Made by a program: the position numbers and the translations under genes. The notes beneath the pieces are model-generated. The model made no database searches, was not told where the DNA came from, and saw only the letters and a program-made list of their open reading frames with translations. A stretch of 64,000 nucleotides of DNA from Microbacterium paraoxydans (GTDB lineage Bacteria; Actinomycetota; Actinomycetes; Actinomycetales; Microbacteriaceae): the NCBI RefSeq assembly GCF_018224615.1, contig NZ_JAGTUK010000001.1, positions 558,001 to 622,000 on the forward strand. The letters are read 5' to 3'. Positions 58,160 to 64,000 of the stretch are shown in pieces (the stretch's first letter is position 1; each line of letters opens with the position of its first letter).

Positions 58160-58426
58160 ATGACGGACCTCGATGTGCAGGGCGAGACGCTGGAGGCAGC
58201 TCGGGCACGATTGACCGCGGCCGGAGCGCCGGTCGTCACCTCGTGCCTGTCGTTCGCCGGCGTCGGGTCGCCGACCGTGGAGGCCGCCCTCGGCGAGATC
58301 GAGTCGCTGGTCTCGCAGGCCCTGTCCGCGCTCGCGCAGACGGCGACGAACTCCGCGTCCGACGCCGCAGCCGCGGCGAGCACCTTCACCGCCTCCGACG
58401 ACACGCTCGCGCAGGCGGCACGATGA
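58160..58426 (+). CDS. WXG100-like small helical protein, second ESX-type module
   Basis: This 88-residue protein has two helices around GVGSPTVEAAL and no signal peptide. It resembles the protein at 3368 in size and in its Ala/Ser/Thr-rich second helix (DAAAAASTFTASDD). AAGGAG precedes the ATG. Its stop overlaps the start of the large gene that follows (ATGA), so they are made together and probably form a secretion complex. Confidence 0.6.
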   Translation: MTDLDVQGETLEAARARLTAAGAPVVTSCLSFAGVGSPTVEAALGEIESLVSQALSALAQTATNSASDAAAAASTFTASDDTLAQAAR

Positions 58427-60324
58427 GCCTCCCCGGACTGATCGACGACCCCGCCCGTGGCGACGTGGGAGCCGTCACGGCCGCCGCGACGGCCTTCTCG
58501 ACCCGTGCCACCTCCGCTCGCACCCGCAAGGGGGCCGCGGACAGCGCGCTCGCGAGCCTCACGTCGATGACCGCCTCCGCCGCCGACGCCCTCGGCACGC
58601 GCGTGCTGCTGCTGGCCCAGCGGTTCGGGGAGGCGGCCGAGGGCCTCGACGGGATCTCCACCGCGATCACGACGTACGCGACCGAGCTGGAGACGCTCAA
58701 GAGCGAGGCCGCCCGGCGGCTCAGGGCCGCACAGCACGCCTACGACCACATCTTCGTCCGCCGCGCGGAGGCGCTCAACGCCGCGAGCGAGTTCGTCACG
58801 GGGTGGGCCCTGCCGTGGGACGCGGTGCTGCCCTCCTGGATGTACCTCGACGACCCGGGCTACCTGCACCGCTGGCAGGCCGCGATCGACGCGTACCTCG
58901 CCGCCCGGTCCTCGTACAACGCGCTCGCCGGCGAGCGGGAGACGATCGACCAGCGCGCCGTGACCGCGCTCGCCGCGGTTCCCCTCGTCGTCGCCGTGAC
59001 GCAAGGCGGGAAGGTCGGCCCCGGCGGCTTCTCGGCGGCGGGGCTCATCTGGGCGGGCGACGTGAACGGCATCACGGCCGAGTCGCTGGCCGGCCTCGGC
59101 GACCCCGACATCATCCGCGAGACCTGGAACGCGATGGACGAGGAGACCCGCACGGCGCTGCTCGCCGCGTCCTCGCTGCTCCTCGGCAACCTCAACGGGA
59201 TCCCGATCCGCGACCGCGTGACCGCGAACCACAAGAACATCCGCGACGAGATCGCCAGGCGTGAGGCCGAGATCGCACGGCTCCAGGCGCTCGTGGACAG
59301 CCTCAAGACGGGCGACCGCGCCGACGCGTGGGAGGCGAAGGGCTACCTCGACGAGATCGCCAAGCTGCGCGAGCCGATCGACTACTGGCAGAGCCTTCTC
59401 GACCAGGACTACACGTGGTGGGACCAGTCGAACCAGAAGCACACGGACAAGGGGGCCGGCGCGCGGGTCGTGGCGTTCGATGCCCAGGCCGATGCCATCG
59501 CGACGTATCACGGAGCCATCGACCCCGTCACGGGCGACATCCCGGCGTGGATCCGGAACGTCGCGGTGTCGGTCCCGGGGACGACGACGACCATGACCAA
59601 CTTCGGTGACGGTACGGGCTCCTCTCTCTACAGCGCAGCCGTGCGGGAGCATGGCCCGTCCACGGCCGTGTTCCAGTGGGCCGGCGGCACCTTCCCTCAG
59701 CTGGAGCTCCCCGGTCCGACCGACGCGTCCTACTCGCGGGACCTCGCTCCGAAGCTCGTGGACTTCGTGGCAGGGATCGATCGCGCCCCGGATTCCACAC
59801 TCACGGTGCTCGGGCACAGCTACGGCGGCGCCACGGTCGGGCTCGCGGAACAGGCCGGGCTGAAGGCGGATCGCGTGCTCTACGTCTCGGCGGCCGGAAT
59901 GGGGAAGGACGTCGCGGGGCTCAGCGACTTCCCGTACACGGCCGACGTGCCCCACTACTCGATGATGGCCAGGAACGACGCCGTCGTGGGGCTCATCCAG
60001 GGCAAGGAGGGGGACTGGCATGCGATCCACGGGCAGTCTCCGTTGACCGCCGAGGGGGTCACGCGGCTTGAGACGGGCTGGATGGATCACAACGATCCCG
60101 ACAGCACCGATCTGGAGGATCACGGCTTCCCGAGCGGGATCGAGAGTCACAGCTCGGTGATGAAGCCGGGAACCACCGCGTTCCACAACATCGTCGAGGT
60201 GATCACCGGCGGCGAGGCGATCGTCTGGGCCCCGAACGAGTACGTGCGAGGGGGGTACTCCACCATCGTCGTCGATGGCATCGATGCCGCGGGGTACGAA
60301 CCGCAGTATGTGAAGATCGACTGA
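58423..60324 (+). CDS. ESX-type substrate with alpha/beta hydrolase domain (DUF1023-like)
   Basis: The protein has 633 residues. The first 130 are a WXG100-like helical bundle without a Sec signal. A long helical middle (about 140-330, with REAEIARLQALVDSL) precedes a C-terminal alpha/beta hydrolase of the actinobacterial DUF1023 kind: TVLGHSYGGATVG with nucleophile Ser466, an Asp in MARNDAVVG and a late His in TTAFHNI. This combination suggests a secreted lipase or esterase exported by the ESX machine. It is coupled to the small partner upstream and to the lipoprotein downstream (TGATG overlap at 60322-60326). Confidence 0.75.
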   Translation: MSLPGLIDDPARGDVGAVTAAATAFSTRATSARTRKGAADSALASLTSMTASAADALGTRVLLLAQRFGEAAEGLDGISTAITTYATELETLKSEAARRLRAAQHAYDHIFVRRAEALNAASEFVTGWALPWDAVLPSWMYLDDPGYLHRWQAAIDAYLAARSSYNALAGERETIDQRAVTALAAVPLVVAVTQGGKVGPGGFSAAGLIWAGDVNGITAESLAGLGDPDIIRETWNAMDEETRTALLAASSLLLGNLNGIPIRDRVTANHKNIRDEIARREAEIARLQALVDSLKTGDRADAWEAKGYLDEIAKLREPIDYWQSLLDQDYTWWDQSNQKHTDKGAGARVVAFDAQADAIATYHGAIDPVTGDIPAWIRNVAVSVPGTTTTMTNFGDGTGSSLYSAAVREHGPSTAVFQWAGGTFPQLELPGPTDASYSRDLAPKLVDFVAGIDRAPDSTLTVLGHSYGGATVGLAEQAGLKADRVLYVSAAGMGKDVAGLSDFPYTADVPHYSMMARNDAVVGLIQGKEGDWHAIHGQSPLTAEGVTRLETGWMDHNDPDSTDLEDHGFPSGIESHSSVMKPGTTAFHNIVEVITGGEAIVWAPNEYVRGGYSTIVVDGIDAAGYEPQYVKID

Positions 60325-60827
60325 TGCGGAGATCGGTGAAGTTCGTCGCGCTGTTCGCAGTCGCGGCCCTTTTGGGAGGATGCGCTGTGTCGGTGGAGAG
60401 CCGCTTGGACGATTTTCGCAGCGAGGGCGAGGCCATCGCGGACCAGATCGTGACGTCGATCCCGGAAACCCTCGTCGCGCAGGGAGGGTCCGACCTCGGT
60501 TCGAAGGGCCGTCTGGCACCGAGCAGCGGCAACACCCCGCAGACCCCCGCGTGGTGGGAGGTCGAGACGACCGTCGATCTCGTGGAGGAGCCGACCACCT
60601 CGGAGCAGGCAGCGGCGGCGGTCGCGGACGCGCTGATGTCGGACGGATGGACCAAGGCCGAGAAGGGGTCCTCCGACCCGGTCTATCAGACGGACGAGTA
60701 TCGGCGCGACGGGTGGTACGTGTCGGTCTCCTGGGTGCGCTCGCAGCCCGACATCGTCGAGGACCTGGGGGTTCTCGTGGTCAGTCCGGACACCGTGCGC
60801 GGCGACCACGACGAGATCTCCTCCTGA
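60324..60827 (+). CDS. Lipoprotein of the second ESX-type module
   Basis: The protein has 167 residues. The signal ends in LLGGC (Cys20). The mature domain (PAWWEVETTVDLVEEPTTSEQAAAAVADALMSDGWTKAE and YRRDGWYVSVSWV) is a small alpha-plus-beta fold of unknown function. Its start shares a base with the stop of the hydrolase gene. It may be an outer-face partner or protect against the hydrolase; neither is shown by the sequence. Compare the lipoprotein at 3646. Confidence 0.7.
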   Translation: MRRSVKFVALFAVAALLGGCAVSVESRLDDFRSEGEAIADQIVTSIPETLVAQGGSDLGSKGRLAPSSGNTPQTPAWWEVETTVDLVEEPTTSEQAAAAVADALMSDGWTKAEKGSSDPVYQTDEYRRDGWYVSVSWVRSQPDIVEDLGVLVVSPDTVRGDHDEISS

Positions 60828-60869
60828 CGCGTCGGGCGGCCTCGGGGCGGAGCATCGCCCGTCGTCGCC

Positions 60870-60875
60870 TAAAAT
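60870..60875 (+). promoter_or_regulatory. Leaderless -10 element of hpt
   Basis: TAAAAT, six bases, then ATG at 60882. Confidence 0.6.
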
Positions 60876-60881
60876 CGATCC

Positions 60882-61433
<552 letters not shown>

Positions 61434-61514
61434 GTCCTGGCGCGCTTCTGCGGCGTACGCCGTGGGTGAACGCACAGCGGCCCCCTAGCGGGGAGGCGAT
61501 ACGCTGATCCGACC

Positions 61515-63515
<2,001 letters not shown>

Positions 63516-63516
63516 C

Positions 63517-64000
63517 GTGACGGTCGACAGGGAACGCGTCGAGAAGCTCACCCGCGAGCTCCTCGAGGCGATCGGTGAAGACCCGGACCGCCCGGGGATC
63601 AAGCAGACGCCGGCACGCATGGCGGAGCTCTACGCGGAGTTCTTCTCCGGCGTGGGGGAGGACCCGGCAGCACCGCTCGCGCACACCATCAGCGTGACGC
63701 GCGGCCCCGCTCCGGACACGCTGCCGTCGGGCGCGGTGCTGCTGCGCGACATCCGGTTCCGTTCGGTGTGCGAGCACCACCTACTGCCGTTCGCCGGGCA
63801 CGCGCACATCGCGTACCTTCCGGGCGAGCAGGTCGTGGGGCTCGGGGCGCTCGTGCGCGTGGTCGAGATCCTCGCGGCGCGACCGCAGGTGCAGGAGCGA
63901 CTCGGCGAGCAGATCGCCGACACGATCGCCGAGCACCTCGACACCCGCGGAGTGCTGGTGGTGCTGGACGCGAGCCACGGCTGCGTCACGATGCGGGGCG
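63517..64000 (+). CDS. folE: GTP cyclohydrolase I (3' end beyond window)
   Basis: The first 161 codons of an enzyme of about 195 are present. It converts GTP to dihydroneopterin triphosphate, the first step of folate synthesis. FRSVCEHHLLPFAGHAHIAYLP carries the zinc Cys and the two His, VGLGALVRVVEILAARPQVQERL is the next conserved block, and ASHGCVTMRG near the window edge contains the second zinc Cys. The GTG start lies one base after the ftsH stop, so the two are co-translated or at least co-transcribed. Confidence 0.95.
   Translation, partial: MTVDRERVEKLTRELLEAIGEDPDRPGIKQTPARMAELYAEFFSGVGEDPAAPLAHTISVTRGPAPDTLPSGAVLLRDIRFRSVCEHHLLPFAGHAHIAYLPGEQVVGLGALVRVVEILAARPQVQERLGEQIADTIAEHLDTRGVLVVLDASHGCVTMRG

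Overview
The window is high-GC DNA with dense genes, many GTG starts and many leaderless promoters. Together with an actinobacterial type VII secretion (ESX) ATPase end, a DUF7882-type protein, a YCDxxxxGGGW fibrinogen-like family and an ftsH-folE order, this points to an actinobacterium of the Microbacteriaceae, most likely Microbacterium or a close relative. That placement is inference from gene content; no rRNA is present.

Layout. (1) 1-6622 is the edge of a type VII secretion region: the end of eccC, a WXG100 protein, two secreted proteins with near-identical leaders, and a convergent four-gene operon (large WXG100-like substrate, lipoprotein, small helical partner, catalytically dead resolvase-like protein). 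(2) 6639-16007 is metabolism and transport: malate dehydrogenase, a zinc peptidase, proline iminopeptidase, aldehyde dehydrogenase, an MFS carrier, a glutaredoxin, a dehalogenase-like hydrolase, a CDF metal transporter with a binding-protein-like lipoprotein, and an iron-box-controlled SIP-like gene. (3) 16084-43625 is a large cell-surface polysaccharide locus. It holds a lipid-linked initiating sugar transferase, glycosyltransferases (two GT2, PssD/PssE), Wzx flippase, Wzy polymerase, a Wzz-like chain-length protein, a TagD-like cytidylyltransferase, a CDP-alcohol phosphotransferase broken at a G7 tract, a PaaK-like adenylating enzyme, a Gfo/Idh oxidoreductase with an unknown partner, a secreted GH16 glycosidase, and three paralogous 1,219-1,274-residue secreted proteins. 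Each of those three joins a fibrinogen-related domain, a propeller-like region, FN3 domains and two carbohydrate-binding-like modules. (4) 43870-57403 is mixed: LtrA, TetR, a DivIVA-like coiled-coil protein, small conserved proteins, two M23 peptidases, a tRNA Glu-Asp-Phe cluster, ppa, a TMEM175-like channel and tilS. (5) 57434-64000 holds a DUF937 protein, a second ESX-type substrate module, and the hpt-ftsH-folE housekeeping group, cut by the window end.

The two most interesting signals are these. First, an 18-bp palindrome, ATGGGGA-N4-TCCCCAT, lies upstream of all three WXG100-type transcription units (232, 6605 and 58087) at a nearly fixed distance from a -10-like hexamer, which suggests a dedicated regulator of the secretion substrates. 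Second, the polysaccharide locus encodes its own set of giant fibrinogen-like matrix or lectin proteins. These share their C-terminal module with the GH16 enzyme of the same locus, and one of them is translationally coupled to the CDP-alcohol phosphotransferase.
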